A stretch of DNA of 64,000 nt from Candidatus Handelsmanbacteria bacterium (GCA_016867395.1 VGJS01000003.1:62001-126000), one strand, 5' to 3'; shown: positions 42,709 to 52,583, numbered from the stretch's first letter. Notes: generated from the sequence alone by a model not told the origin. Translations and numbers: made by a program.

Positions 42709-43545
42709 CTAGTGCATCACCAACCCGCCCGACACACTGAGCGACAGCCCCGTCAGCATCTCCGCGTCCGCCGAAGCCAAAAACGCCGCGGTACTGGCGA
42801 TGTCGCCGGTGGTGGGCACCCGCCCCAGCGGGATGGACGCCGCCTTCTGCCGCACCATCTCCCGGTGGTACTCCTCCCCCTTCACCCCCTGCGGCGCCAG
42901 GATAGCGGCGATGTACCCGGTGCGCTCGGTGTCCACCGTGTCCGGGCAGATGGCATTGACATTGATGCGGTGGGGGGCCAGCTCCAGGGCCAGGCTCTGG
43001 GTCAGGCCGATCACCGCGAACTTGGAGGCGCAATACGCGCCAAAGCGGGCCATGCCCACCTTGCCAGCGCTCGAGGAGAGGGTGATGATCTTCCCCCCTT
43101 TCCCCTGGCTGATCATCTGGCGGGCCGCGGCCTTGCAGCAGAGGAAGGCTCCCTTGGCATTGATCCGCTGCACCAGATCCCACGCCTCCTCCTCCAGGTC
43201 CACGATGGGCACCCGGTCCTTGCCGGGCCGCGAACCGGCGTTGGCCACCAGGATGTCGAGGTGCCCGAAACGCTCCACCCCCCGCAACACCATCCCCTCC
43301 ACCTGGGCGCCATCGCTGACGTCGGCCACCACAATCAGCGCCTGGCGGCCCAGCCCTTCGATCTCCCTGGCCAGCGAGGGCAGGCCCTGCCAGCCGCTGG
43401 GGTTGCCCGGATAGGGATTCTCCGCCACGTCGTTGATCACCATGTCCGCCCCTTCTGCGGCCAGCCGCGCGGCAATGGCCCGGCCGATGCCCTTCTCCCC
43501 GCCGGCCCCGGTTACCAGCGCCACTTTTCCCTCCAGCTTGTACAT
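42709..43545 (-). CDS. short-chain dehydrogenase/reductase
   Basis: 278 residues from ATG 43545 (AGGAGGG site; a GTG lies one codon earlier). Classical SDR: glycine motif variant 'LVTGAGGEKGIGRAIA', 'ILVANAGSRPG' (NAG), active-site Ser in 'IITLSSSAGKVG', 'YCASKFAVIGL' with catalytic Tyr and Lys, and 'PDTVDTE'. C-terminal 'SADAEMLTGLSLSVSGGLVMH'. The Asp of 'NDVAENPYPGN' after beta-2 suggests NAD preference. Substrate unknown, probably a sugar or polyol in this accessory block. Confidence 0.9.
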   Translation of the reverse strand: MYKLEGKVALVTGAGGEKGIGRAIAARLAAEGADMVINDVAENPYPGNPSGWQGLPSLAREIEGLGRQALIVVADVSDGAQVEGMVLRGVERFGHLDILVANAGSRPGKDRVPIVDLEEEAWDLVQRINAKGAFLCCKAAARQMISQGKGGKIITLSSSAGKVGMARFGAYCASKFAVIGLTQSLALELAPHRINVNAICPDTVDTERTGYIAAILAPQGVKGEEYHREMVRQKAASIPLGRVPTTGDIASTAAFLASADAEMLTGLSLSVSGGLVMH

Positions 43546-43554
43546 CACTCCCTC

Positions 43555-45150
43555 CTATCTGATCAGACTCAGCCGCCGGCTCAGGCGCGCCTGGCCGGAC
43601 TGCAATACTACCGTGTAGGTGCCGCTGCCCGTCGGTGCGCCGGCCTCGTCGCGGCCGTCCCAGGCCGCCAGGTGCGCCCCCGGCCCCAGTGGCCCAATGC
43701 GCAGGAGGCGCAGCCGCTGGCCCAGGCCATTGAATACCGCCAGTTCCATCTCGGCCGCTTCGGGCAGGACAAAGGGGATCTGGGCGCTGCCATTGAAGGG
43801 ATTCGGGTAGGCCGCCCCCAGCGCCAGCGCCCCGGGCAGGGCAACCTCCTCCCGGACCAGGGTGGGGATGAAGAAATCCGCCGAGACCAGGTAGGACCGC
43901 CCCTGGGCCCCGATGCGGCCGGCGATCACCACCAGGCTGTCCACCCCCTCGGTCTCCAGGCTGCCCAGCCCCTGGGCGTCCAGTCCCACCTCCTGCACCG
44001 CGGCCCGGCCGCCCTGCCAGGCGCAGGCCCAGAACTGGAAGGGGCTGGCGGTGCTGATCTCAAGGGCGAGATTGCCCGCCACCGGCAGGGAGATGTACTG
44101 CGCCCCCCACCTGCCACCCACCTGCCCTTCGATCTGGTCCAGGGGCAGATCCCGCAGCGGCTGCACCCGCGCCCGCCGGCCCTTGAGCGCCCGGTACCCG
44201 CGTTGGTCATCGGCGTTGTAGTTGCCCACCACCCACTCGCCCCAGGCGGAGGCGAAATCCCCCTCCACCCCCTGGCTCTCAAAGGCCGCGTCCACCCCAA
44301 AGGTGCCGTTGCCCGGTTCGGCCACCAACTGCCGGATGAACTCCCTGCCCTGGCGCTGGGCCAGGGAGGACATGAACAGATAGGTGCCCCCGTAGTGTTG
44401 GGGCTGCACGTCCAGGCTGGAAGCCGGCCAGAGCAGCCCCACCCCCGGGCTGCGCAGAAAGGCCGGCACCGCGTCCGCATCCGCCTCCGGGTACCCGGCC
44501 ACCTCCTCGGCGAAACCGGCCAGGCCCTCGTCCACCCAGGTGTCCTCGTCCTCGTCGTGGCCCCAGTGGATGAGGTGCTGGAACTCGTGGGCCAGGGTGC
44601 CCCGCGCCAGGTAGGGCTGCCCGACCAGGTAGACGGCGTCCAGGTAGAGGGTGTCGCGGCGGTACTCGGGCAGGGGCAATTCGGCCACTGCCGCGTCGAA
44701 GTATCCGACGAACCCCTCGTCGCCGGGGATGTCGAAGATCAGGATGAAGATGCGTGGGTCCCCGTCCACGTCGGCCGGCGCACCGAAGGTCTCCACCGCC
44801 AGGTCGTAGATCCCCCGCCCAGGATCGGCCGGGCTGCGCTCCTCAAAGAGCGCCCCCAGCGAATCCACCGCGGCCTGGGTCACCCCCCCGCCCTGCCCGG
44901 TCCACTGGCTGTCCTCGACGAAGATGTAGGAGTGCTCGCCCACCAGACGGCAGGTGGCCGGCACAAAGCGGAAGTCGAAGCTGGAGTAGAAATCGAGTTG
45001 GGTCCCCACCTCGATCTGGGTTGGTTGCTGGATGGGTTTGGCCACGGGCAGGGGACGGGGCAGGGACAGGCTCTTGAGGTGCGGGGTGGCGCAGCGGGGC
45101 TGGCCCCAGGCCGGCAGGGTCAGCAGCAGGCAGGCCAGCAGGGCTACCAC
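43555..45150 (-). CDS. secreted HExxH metalloprotease-like protein with T9SS sorting domain
   Basis: 531 residues from a GTG at 45150 that overlaps the stop of the upstream gene. Signal peptide 'VALLACLLLTLPAWGQ'. Zinc site HEFQH at 188-192, followed by 'WVDEGLAGFAEE' whose Glu is the expected third ligand, so the site looks intact. The C-terminal 90 residues form a T9SS type A/FlgD-like sorting domain ('AAYPNPFNGSAQIPF', 'AAWDGRDEAGAPTGSGTYTVVL'). Likely exported through the secretion machinery encoded upstream. Family placement beyond gluzincin-like is uncertain. Confidence 0.8.
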   Translation of the reverse strand: MVALLACLLLTLPAWGQPRCATPHLKSLSLPRPLPVAKPIQQPTQIEVGTQLDFYSSFDFRFVPATCRLVGEHSYIFVEDSQWTGQGGGVTQAAVDSLGALFEERSPADPGRGIYDLAVETFGAPADVDGDPRIFILIFDIPGDEGFVGYFDAAVAELPLPEYRRDTLYLDAVYLVGQPYLARGTLAHEFQHLIHWGHDEDEDTWVDEGLAGFAEEVAGYPEADADAVPAFLRSPGVGLLWPASSLDVQPQHYGGTYLFMSSLAQRQGREFIRQLVAEPGNGTFGVDAAFESQGVEGDFASAWGEWVVGNYNADDQRGYRALKGRRARVQPLRDLPLDQIEGQVGGRWGAQYISLPVAGNLALEISTASPFQFWACAWQGGRAAVQEVGLDAQGLGSLETEGVDSLVVIAGRIGAQGRSYLVSADFFIPTLVREEVALPGALALGAAYPNPFNGSAQIPFVLPEAAEMELAVFNGLGQRLRLLRIGPLGPGAHLAAWDGRDEAGAPTGSGTYTVVLQSGQARLSRRLSLIR

Positions 45151-45749
45151 AGCGACCGGCTCAGGGCGATGCGGCCCCGCAAGGGGTCCATCTCCAACCC
45201 CACCGGCAGGGCGCCGGCCTCCTTCCCCCGGGCCAGGCGCGCGGCGTGGACAGCGGCGACCACCCGATTGATCACCACCAGCCCGGTGGTGTACAAGGCC
45301 TGGCGGCCGGCGCTGGCGCTGGTGTTGCGCAGGCGGCGATACTGCTGGCGCGACGCCTCGCTGTCCCATTCCCAGGCGTACTCGGGAGTGGCGGGGTAGG
45401 GTTGGGCCAGGGGCCCCTCGTCGTACAGGGCGTACTGGTCGTGCTGCAGCCGGCTATCATAAAAACCCAGGTCGTCGAAGAACTCAGCGCCCTTGCCCTG
45501 GGTCCGGGCCCCGGCGTGCTGGGCGGCATAGCTTTGGTAGTTTTCCCGCCGCACCCCTTCGAGGCCGCGCAGGCCCAGGTATCCAGCCCATAGCCCCACC
45601 TCGACGGCGGCAAAGCGCAGGCCGCCCCCCCCGGCGTAGTGCTGGCCCCAGCCGGGCACCAGCAGCGAACGCCAGAAAGCCTGGCGCGGGGACTGGGCCA
45701 GGGAAGCGGCCGGCAGGAGCAGGCAGAGGAGCAGGATGCGGCGCATCAT
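45144..45749 (-). CDS. DUF5683-like secreted/membrane protein
   Basis: 201 residues. Signal peptide 'MMRRILLLCLLLPAASLAQS', then 'FWRSLLVPGWGQHYAGGGGLRFAAVEVGLWAG', the S-x-x-x-P-G-x-G-Q-x-Y motif and hydrophobic helix of DUF5683-type proteins common in Bacteroidota and relatives. A second hydrophobic segment near the C-terminus ('LYTTGLVVINRVVAAVHA'). Shares that layout with the next gene upstream and with the broken gene at 10.3 kb. Overlaps both neighbours by a few bases. Function unknown. Confidence 0.7.
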   Translation of the reverse strand: MMRRILLLCLLLPAASLAQSPRQAFWRSLLVPGWGQHYAGGGGLRFAAVEVGLWAGYLGLRGLEGVRRENYQSYAAQHAGARTQGKGAEFFDDLGFYDSRLQHDQYALYDEGPLAQPYPATPEYAWEWDSEASRQQYRRLRNTSASAGRQALYTTGLVVINRVVAAVHAARLARGKEAGALPVGLEMDPLRGRIALSRSLW

Positions 45750-46624
45750 TAATAGAAGGGTTTGTACGCCATCAGCATGGTCGGTCGCCGGCGCTCGGGG
45801 GGCAACACCAGGGCCAGGCGGGTCCGCTCCTCGACGGCGGCGGCCTTCTCCCCGTTGCGCAGGCGGGCAGCCCGGGCCGCGTCGATGGCGCTGAGGGCGT
45901 GGTTGACCAGCACCAACCCCAGGATATTGCCGGCCCGCTTGAGGTAGCGGTTGCTGTCGTCGCGCTGCACCTCGTAGGCCAGGCGCTTCTGCGAGGAGAA
46001 ACTCTCCACCGAATCGATGTCGGTGGGCTGCACCGGGCTGCTGCTGCTGGTGCGCAGCACATCGTCCCAGCCGGCGATGTACTGGTTGTACTTGCCGATC
46101 AACTCGTAGTACTGCTGCACCTCGCGGCCGCTGCAGTCCCTGAGCCGGGCGCTGATGTCCCCGCCCTCGGCTACGAAGGAGCTACAGGGCAGGGCGTGGG
46201 TGATGGAGGAGAAACGCGAGGCCGTGGTCGAGCGGCGCCAATCCAGGTACGCTACTGGGTCCCAGCTCGCGTCCGCCACGTCCCGGAACTCCTTCTCAAT
46301 ATCGTCTCCCTTGCCCTTCCAACTGAGATACAGCCCCAGGGCCACGGCCTCCACCGCGGCAAAGCCGATGGCCCGCTTGGTGGCCCCGGCGTAGAACTCC
46401 CCGGCCCCCGGCAAGAGCGCCGAGAGCAAAAAGGCCCGGCGCGGCGACCTCTCCTCTGGCGGGCGCTTGGCGCTGACCCGGGTGGGCGCGGGGGTGTTCT
46501 TGGCCGCACCCAGGGCCGGCAAGGTCTGCAACACCGGGTTGGCCGGAGGCAACAGGCCCCCCTCGGCCCGGGCCTGGCTGACGAGCAGGGCGGCAAGCAG
46601 CGCCGCCATCGCGGTCCTGTGCAT
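45749..46624 (-). CDS. DUF5683-like secreted/membrane protein
   Basis: 291 residues from ATG 46624 (GGAGGA site). Signal peptide 'MAALLAALLVSQARAEG', linker, then 'FLLSALLPGAGEFYAGATKRAIGFAAVEAVAL' corresponding to the motif of the neighbouring paralog, and the second hydrophobic helix 'NILGLVLVNHALSAIDAA'. Between them lies a charged region with two Cys ('ALPCSSF', 'RLRDCSGRE'). It abuts the downstream paralog (stop and start overlap), consistent with tandem duplication and divergence. Confidence 0.68.
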   Translation of the reverse strand: MHRTAMAALLAALLVSQARAEGGLLPPANPVLQTLPALGAAKNTPAPTRVSAKRPPEERSPRRAFLLSALLPGAGEFYAGATKRAIGFAAVEAVALGLYLSWKGKGDDIEKEFRDVADASWDPVAYLDWRRSTTASRFSSITHALPCSSFVAEGGDISARLRDCSGREVQQYYELIGKYNQYIAGWDDVLRTSSSSPVQPTDIDSVESFSSQKRLAYEVQRDDSNRYLKRAGNILGLVLVNHALSAIDAARAARLRNGEKAAAVEERTRLALVLPPERRRPTMLMAYKPFY

Positions 46625-46638
46625 CGCTTTTATCCTCC

Positions 46639-49600
46639 TCACAGATAGCCGAACAACACGGTCAGGTAGAACTTCCACGGGCTCTTGCCCGCCACCTCGT
46701 CAATGCCGTAGGCCAGGTCGGCCTGCACCCGGGTGGGCATACTGTAATAAGAAAACAGATCCATTCGCAACTGGCCGCCCACGTCGCGCAGGGGCCCTTT
46801 GCGGCCGAACTCGGGGCTTTGCTCGCCCCAGTCCTTGTCCCAGGCTTTGCCCAGATCCCCGTACATCGCCCCGTAGAGCTTGTCGAAGTAGAGGTGCAGG
46901 AAGCGGCGGCGCAGGTCGGGAAATATGGGAAAGCGCAGGGTGGCCGTGCCCATCGCCGCCTTGCGGCCCTCGATGCTGTAGAAGGTGTAGCCCTTCATGT
47001 ACTGGATGCCGCCCAGGTGGTAGTCGAAGAAACTGTTGACCCGCTCCTCGTCGTCCACCTCCCCGCTGGCGATCAGGCCCCCGTAGAAGCGCAGGCCCAG
47101 GGCGCTGCCCCAGGGCAGGGCCAAATGCTCGCGCCAGTCTAAGGTGAACTGGTTGTAGAAGAGGTGCAGGTAGTCCTCGTCGATGACGGTCACCCCTTCC
47201 TTGAAGCCTTTGATGAAGAAGTTGAACACCCGGTCGTAGCGGAGGTTGAGCTGCCGGCCCCGGGGGCTGATCTCCTGGTCGCGCCGCCGGGCCAGGGCCG
47301 CAAAGTGATAACTCAGTCCCAGGTCGAAACCCTGGAGGTAGGTGTAGCCAAAGGGCTTCTGCTTCACCCACTCCACCTGCTGGGGATCGAAGTAGCGGCT
47401 GGAGATACTGGCGTCGTAGCGGTCGTAGGTCAGGAAGAGGGCCAGTTCGCCGCGCCGGCCCAGGTTGCCCTTGAGCCCAAAATTGAGCTGGTTGAGGTTG
47501 AAGACCGTGCCGGTGGTGATGACGGAGCGGTCCTCGGTGGTGTCGGTGCGGGGGGACTGGCGGCGCTGGTGGTTGAACTCCAGAAAGGCGGTGGGCCGCC
47601 AGCCGCGGTATTCGTACAGGGCAAAGAGGTCGCGGTCGCCGCTGGCCGGGGCGTACGCCATCCCGGCGAAGATGCTCTGTCGGCTGAGCACATCAGCCGA
47701 ACTGAGATAGAGCCCGCTCTTGAAGCGCCCCTCGTCCATCAAGAGGCGCGGCTGTACCGAAGTCTTGAGGAAGTCGATGCCGTACGGCTGGGAGGGCAGG
47801 GGCGGCACCGGATCGATGGCGGCCAGCGCCGGGGCCGGCGGCGGGCTGAGGGGAGCCCCCGGCTCCTCCTTCACCTGGCGGATCTGGTAGCCCCGCGCCC
47901 CGTACGCGGCAAAGGCCACCTCCCCGCCGGGGCCGCAGGTGGGCATCAGCGCCCCGCCTTTGACATTGGTCAGGGGGCGGAGGGCGCGGGTTTCGAGGTT
48001 GTAGGCATAAAGGTTGAAGATGCCGCTGAAATCAGAGGCGAAGACCAGCTCCTCCCCCCGCCACACCGGGTCGCGGTCCGTCCCCGCGGTGGCCACCAGC
48101 ACCTCCACCTCGGCCCCTGGCAGGTCCACCCGCAGGCGGGCCAGGTCGCGCACCCCTTCCCGGCCGATGGAGAAGACCAGGTATTTGCCGTCCGGGGACC
48201 ACCGGGGGGTGTAAAGCTGGGTGCCGTCGGCAAATTGGGTGAGCAGGCGGAATTCAGTGCCGTCGGCGCGCACCAGGCCCAGGTTGTTGTGGGTGCCGCG
48301 GTTCTGCACAAAGCTGATCCACTGGCCGTCGGGGGAATAGGCCGGGTAAAGGGCGCGCAGGCCGCGGCTGAGCCGCTTGAGCCGGGGCGAGGGCCGCTCG
48401 TAATCGCTGACCAGCCCCGGCAGGCCCCACAGCACCTGCCCGACCAAGCCGCGCTTCTGCATCTCCAGATCGAACTGGTACAGGTCGGCCTGGCGCGAGC
48501 CGTATTGGTCGGCCCGGTCGTGGCGGACCAGCACCAGCTTCCGGCTGTCGGGCGACCAGCTGAAGGAGGAGGAAACCCCGGCGGCCACCACCTCCTCCTC
48601 GCCGGTCTTTAGGTCGCGCACCACCAGGGCGTGGGGCCCGAACTGCCGGTCCCGGGTGGACAGGTAGGCCAGGCGTTTGCCGTCCGGGGAGAAGGCGGGC
48701 CGCTGGTTGGAGAACCCTCGGTCCACCACCACCTCCCCCTCGCGCAGCGCCCCCAACCCCTGCACCTGGGCCTCGTACTGGGCCTTCAACTGTTGATGCC
48801 AGTCGCGGTGCAATGCCTCGGCGCTGATCCCCAGCACCTGGCGGATGGCGATGCCCAGTTCCAGGGCCCGCCAGCCCGAGGCGGCCCGGCACAACTGCGC
48901 CAGTTTGTCGTCCCCATAGGTTTGGGCGATGTAGCGCACCAGGCCGAAGCCGTGGTCGTACACGTACTCGTTGCCAAAGCCGCACTTGCCAAATACCCCC
49001 ATCTGGTCAAAGGAGAGCAGGGAGTCGCTCAACACGGCGGTGCGCAGGATCATGTCGCGGTGGGAGTCCCAGCGGTCGTGGCGCGCCCCTTCGGCCTGGT
49101 ACTGGGCCACCCCCTCGGCGAACCACATGGGAATACTCACCGAGGTCACCGGGTACGAGGCCAGCACGTCGGGGTACCCCACCAGCACGTCGGGCCGGTT
49201 GCGCTCGCGCTGGTACCCAAAGTACTGGAGGTACAGGGCCGGCACCCGCTGCGGGGCCTTGAGGGCCGCCCCCAGGGAGACGATATGGGTGAACTCGTGG
49301 GTGATGACATTGCGCAGCCAATCCGTGGCCCCACGCAGCTCGAAGTCGTGGTCCAGCGCCGTGGCCCAGATCTCGATGGTGTCGTGGTAGTAGTAGGCCG
49401 CCCCGTTGGCGTAGTCGTCGTAGTCCTTGAGGATGAGGCGCACCTTGTTGCCGGGCCGGTACCCGTACAATTTCGTGACCGGTCCGTACGCAGCCTCAGC
49501 GATGGCCGCGGCCCGCTGCGCCGCCCCCTCCAGGCCCTGGTGGTAGAACACCCGGAAGTGCTCCGACTCGATGACCTGCCAGTCCAGTTCGGGGTGGTTC

Positions 49601-49650
49601 TGGGCCAGAGCGGCCAGGGGGAGCCACAGGAGGACGACAAACGCCTTCAT
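46639..49650 (-). CDS. secreted MA-family peptidase with PD40 propeller and C-terminal barrel
   Basis: 1003 residues. Signal peptide 'AFVVLLWLPLAALAQ'. Residues 20-260 form a peptidase MA-like domain with HEFTH at 118-122 and 'MWFAEGVAQYQ' supplying the third ligand, so the zinc site is intact. Residues about 290-600 contain TolB-like PD40 repeats ('RPAFSPDGKRLAYLSTRD', 'SFSWSPDSRKLVLV', 'RWSPDGKYLVFSIG'). The rest is Tyr/Phe-rich with beta-strand character and ends in 'FYLTVLFGYL', fitting an Omp85-like or other outer-membrane barrel. ATG overlaps the previous stop (ATGA). Confidence 0.82.
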   Translation of the reverse strand: MKAFVVLLWLPLAALAQNHPELDWQVIESEHFRVFYHQGLEGAAQRAAAIAEAAYGPVTKLYGYRPGNKVRLILKDYDDYANGAAYYYHDTIEIWATALDHDFELRGATDWLRNVITHEFTHIVSLGAALKAPQRVPALYLQYFGYQRERNRPDVLVGYPDVLASYPVTSVSIPMWFAEGVAQYQAEGARHDRWDSHRDMILRTAVLSDSLLSFDQMGVFGKCGFGNEYVYDHGFGLVRYIAQTYGDDKLAQLCRAASGWRALELGIAIRQVLGISAEALHRDWHQQLKAQYEAQVQGLGALREGEVVVDRGFSNQRPAFSPDGKRLAYLSTRDRQFGPHALVVRDLKTGEEEVVAAGVSSSFSWSPDSRKLVLVRHDRADQYGSRQADLYQFDLEMQKRGLVGQVLWGLPGLVSDYERPSPRLKRLSRGLRALYPAYSPDGQWISFVQNRGTHNNLGLVRADGTEFRLLTQFADGTQLYTPRWSPDGKYLVFSIGREGVRDLARLRVDLPGAEVEVLVATAGTDRDPVWRGEELVFASDFSGIFNLYAYNLETRALRPLTNVKGGALMPTCGPGGEVAFAAYGARGYQIRQVKEEPGAPLSPPPAPALAAIDPVPPLPSQPYGIDFLKTSVQPRLLMDEGRFKSGLYLSSADVLSRQSIFAGMAYAPASGDRDLFALYEYRGWRPTAFLEFNHQRRQSPRTDTTEDRSVITTGTVFNLNQLNFGLKGNLGRRGELALFLTYDRYDASISSRYFDPQQVEWVKQKPFGYTYLQGFDLGLSYHFAALARRRDQEISPRGRQLNLRYDRVFNFFIKGFKEGVTVIDEDYLHLFYNQFTLDWREHLALPWGSALGLRFYGGLIASGEVDDEERVNSFFDYHLGGIQYMKGYTFYSIEGRKAAMGTATLRFPIFPDLRRRFLHLYFDKLYGAMYGDLGKAWDKDWGEQSPEFGRKGPLRDVGGQLRMDLFSYYSMPTRVQADLAYGIDEVAGKSPWKFYLTVLFGYL

Positions 49651-52544
49651 TTACTGACCGCCATCTTCACCACCGCCACCCCCTTGCTGCCATCGGCGGC
49701 CTGGGCTTCGAGCCGGCACAGGTACAGGCCGCTGGCATAGCCGGCCACCGGCCAGCCCAATTCATTCTCGGCCAGGCCGCCCTCGGCCCGCAGATGGGTC
49801 AGCCGCGCCCCCAACGCGTCAAAGACCTCCAATTCCACCCGCGCCGGCTGGCTCAGATGGAAACGCAGGTGGGCTCCCTCCCCCTTGCCCACCGGGTTGG
49901 GATAACAGTAGACCCGCGCCTCGGGCAGGAGCGGGGCCGCCGGGTCGGGCCGGGGCAGCTGCCGGGTGGCCGCGTACGCGTGGGTGCCCTCGGCATCACC
50001 CCCCTCCTGGGACCAGGCCGCCGTCTTTCCCCTGTAGGCCATATCCCAGTTGCCCGGGTCCCACAGGTAGAGGTAGGTCCCGGCCAGGGCCGCCAGTTCC
50101 AGTTCGCCGTCCCCGTCCAGGTCCAGGCCCAGGGGTGCGGCGCCCACCCCCTCGCCGGTCAGCAGGGGAAAGCCGGCCAGCACCTCGCCTTTGTTGTCGA
50201 GGCCATACACCCCATTGGCCGTGCCGACGAAGATCTCCTGCGCCCCGTCGCCGTTCAGGTCGAGCAGGATGGGGGCCAGGCCCAGTCCACCGGCCCGCTG
50301 CGAACGGGGCAGGGCTGCGGGAAAATCCGCCTGCCTTTTCCCGTCTGCCCGCAGGAGATGTACCGCGTTCTTCGCCGCCACCACCACTTCGAGAAAACCG
50401 TCGCCGTCCACGTCCCCCAGCACCGGCCCGGCGCCCAGCGAATCGCCCAGTTCCACCTGCCAGGGGGCCTTGCCCAGCACCTCCACCCGCCCCCCGGCCC
50501 GGCCCAGCACCAGTTCCATCGCCCCGTCCCCGTCCAGATCCCCGGCCACCGGGGGCAGGGCCGCCCCCTCCCACAGGGCCGCCGTGCCCGAAGCCCGCAA
50601 CTGCCAACCCCCCTCGCCGGACCCGATCAACTCCCGCCCCCCGTCCCCGTCCAGGTCCACGGCGGCCAGGCTGGCCGCGGGTATCCCGTCCCGGCGCAAT
50701 ACCTCGCCGCTATTGGCGTCGAGCAACACCAGTGCCGCTCCATCCACCGCCAGCACCGCCCGGCCAGGGAACAGACCCAGCCCGGCGGACAGCAGCCCAC
50801 CGCCCGCCGCCACCCCCTGCCGCCACTGGGGCTGGGTCGCACCCAGACGCCAGCGCTGCACCTCGTCCCCCTTCGCGGTGAAGAGTTCCGCCCTGCCGTC
50901 CCCGTCCACTTCCCCGGCGGACAGCAGTTTGGCCCCCGGGATGGACCACACCACCCCTGAATCGTGCTTGCCTACCTCTACGCCATCGTCGGTCTGGGCC
51001 AGCAGTTCGGCCTTGCCGTCCCCGTCCAGGTCGGCCCCCTGTAGACGCTGGCCCTCCCCCACCCTCAGGGGCCAACCCCTGGCCGGCTGGGCAAAGGAGA
51101 CCCGCACCAGCATGGTGTCCCCCGGCGGCGAGAGCACCTCGATCTCGATGCCGCTGTCCAGGCCGTTATGGCTGCGCGAGGCGGGCAGGGTGTGCGGCCC
51201 GAAGCGCGGGTTGCCGTCCCGGCCGGCGTGGAAAGGGTCCTGGGGCGAACCTTCGATCTGGTCGATGCGCTCAAAGACGGGGTTGCCGATATCGCGGTGG
51301 CCGTCGGCCTCGTGCAAAAAGATCCCCGGGGCCAGCGGGTCGTTGTTGATCTCGCCGGCCTGGCCCCTGGCCCCGATCACCCCCTCGTCCACGTGCCAGA
51401 CCAGGATGCCCGAGCCGGGCACAAAGGCGTCGTACTCGTCCATCCCGGTCCACACCCCCTCCTCCACCTCGAACTGGGAGGAATCGAGCCAGACGGTCTC
51501 CTCGCCCTGGTACGGAGCCCGCACCCCCTCGGGCAGACCGAGCCGGCCCCGCTGCTGGCGGTTCTCGATCAGCAGATATTCCCCGTCGGCCAGGGGCAGG
51601 CGCAGGGCTTTGGGCAGGGAACTGGCCCGGTCGGTGGCCACCACTGCCACGGTGGTGTCGCGCCGCAACTCCAGTGGCGCAATCCAGCCCAGCCGCGCCT
51701 TGCTCCAAGCCTCTGGATGGGGCGGGGCAAAGCCGAAGACCGCTTGTAGCGAATCCCCCTCCAGCACGTAGCCCAGCCGGTTGGCCCCCACGTCCATCAG
51801 GCTCCAGCCGCCGGTGGCGGGCAGGCCATCGGCAAAATTGGAAAGACCGGGCAGCCCCAATTGATGCCCGAAGAATTTGGCCAAAAGGCCGATCAGCCCG
51901 GCCTGGCCGCGGGTGCTGACTGCCTCGGGCAGGATCCAGGCGTCGGGGATGACGGTCCCCCCGGGGCGCAGAGGCTCTTTGAGATAGAGTTCGAGGTCGG
52001 CCGGCGAGAGATAGACCGAGCGGATATCGTTTAGTTTGCCGGTTTCGTGGCCCACCCCGGCGTGAAAGACGAGGAAGCTGTTGTACTCGAAAAAGCGCGG
52101 CCCCTGGGGGTCGGCGTCGGCCAGGGCCACCGCCTCGGCGAGCAGTTCGCCCCAGCGCCGGCCGATCTCCTCGCGGGTGCGGCCGCTGCCGTAGTACAGG
52201 GCCGGCCGTGGGAGGGTGTAGGCGCGCCGCTCCTCAGTGGGGAAGACGGCGGCTTCGAGGTGTACCTGGTCCTCGGAAACCACCCGGTAATAGCGCGACA
52301 GGGCCCGGAGCTGGCGCTCGAAATAGGCCCGGTCGTGCGGCGGGGTGTCGAAGGGGGCCAGGTACCCGGGCAAGGCCTCAGCCCGGGAGCGCAGGTCAAA
52401 GGCCCCCTGGCCGGTGGTGGTCTCCAGGTCCGGCGTTTCGGGCGGAAAATCCACCCGCAACGCCAGGATGCGCCACCCCGGGGCCGCCTGGGCGGCGTTC
52501 CAGGCCAGCAACAGACCGGCTAGCAGCAATCTCAGACTGGGCAA
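49647..52544 (-). CDS. secreted M6-like (immune inhibitor A-like) protein with lost active site, FG-GAP repeats and T9SS sorting domain
   Basis: 965 residues with a TTG start and signal peptide 'LLLAGLLLAWNAAQAAP'. The N-terminal 480 residues follow the M6 layout ('GWSLMDVGANRLG' Met-turn, 'EAWSKARLGWIAP', 'YLLIENRQQ', 'GILVWHVDEG'). Where M6 enzymes have HEFGHxLGLPDL this protein has K223-F-F-G-H227-QLGLPGL, losing the first His and catalytic Glu. FG-GAP-type 'D-D-G-D-G' repeats ('GADLDGDGKAELL', 'AVDLDGDGGREL', 'LGDVDGDGFLEVV') fill 490-850, and a T9SS type A domain ends it ('VYCYPNPVGKGEGAHLRF'). Confidence 0.82.
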   Translation of the reverse strand: MPSLRLLLAGLLLAWNAAQAAPGWRILALRVDFPPETPDLETTTGQGAFDLRSRAEALPGYLAPFDTPPHDRAYFERQLRALSRYYRVVSEDQVHLEAAVFPTEERRAYTLPRPALYYGSGRTREEIGRRWGELLAEAVALADADPQGPRFFEYNSFLVFHAGVGHETGKLNDIRSVYLSPADLELYLKEPLRPGGTVIPDAWILPEAVSTRGQAGLIGLLAKFFGHQLGLPGLSNFADGLPATGGWSLMDVGANRLGYVLEGDSLQAVFGFAPPHPEAWSKARLGWIAPLELRRDTTVAVVATDRASSLPKALRLPLADGEYLLIENRQQRGRLGLPEGVRAPYQGEETVWLDSSQFEVEEGVWTGMDEYDAFVPGSGILVWHVDEGVIGARGQAGEINNDPLAPGIFLHEADGHRDIGNPVFERIDQIEGSPQDPFHAGRDGNPRFGPHTLPASRSHNGLDSGIEIEVLSPPGDTMLVRVSFAQPARGWPLRVGEGQRLQGADLDGDGKAELLAQTDDGVEVGKHDSGVVWSIPGAKLLSAGEVDGDGRAELFTAKGDEVQRWRLGATQPQWRQGVAAGGGLLSAGLGLFPGRAVLAVDGAALVLLDANSGEVLRRDGIPAASLAAVDLDGDGGRELIGSGEGGWQLRASGTAALWEGAALPPVAGDLDGDGAMELVLGRAGGRVEVLGKAPWQVELGDSLGAGPVLGDVDGDGFLEVVVAAKNAVHLLRADGKRQADFPAALPRSQRAGGLGLAPILLDLNGDGAQEIFVGTANGVYGLDNKGEVLAGFPLLTGEGVGAAPLGLDLDGDGELELAALAGTYLYLWDPGNWDMAYRGKTAAWSQEGGDAEGTHAYAATRQLPRPDPAAPLLPEARVYCYPNPVGKGEGAHLRFHLSQPARVELEVFDALGARLTHLRAEGGLAENELGWPVAGYASGLYLCRLEAQAADGSKGVAVVKMAVSK

Positions 52545-52583
52545 AATCGCGATTGAGGACCGGATGGGTCCCGCCCCTCCGGC

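Noticed and set aside
42568-45399. 943-codon open frame on the plus strand
   Set aside because: Shadow of the SDR and metalloprotease genes on the minus strand, which have signal peptides, motifs and proper starts.
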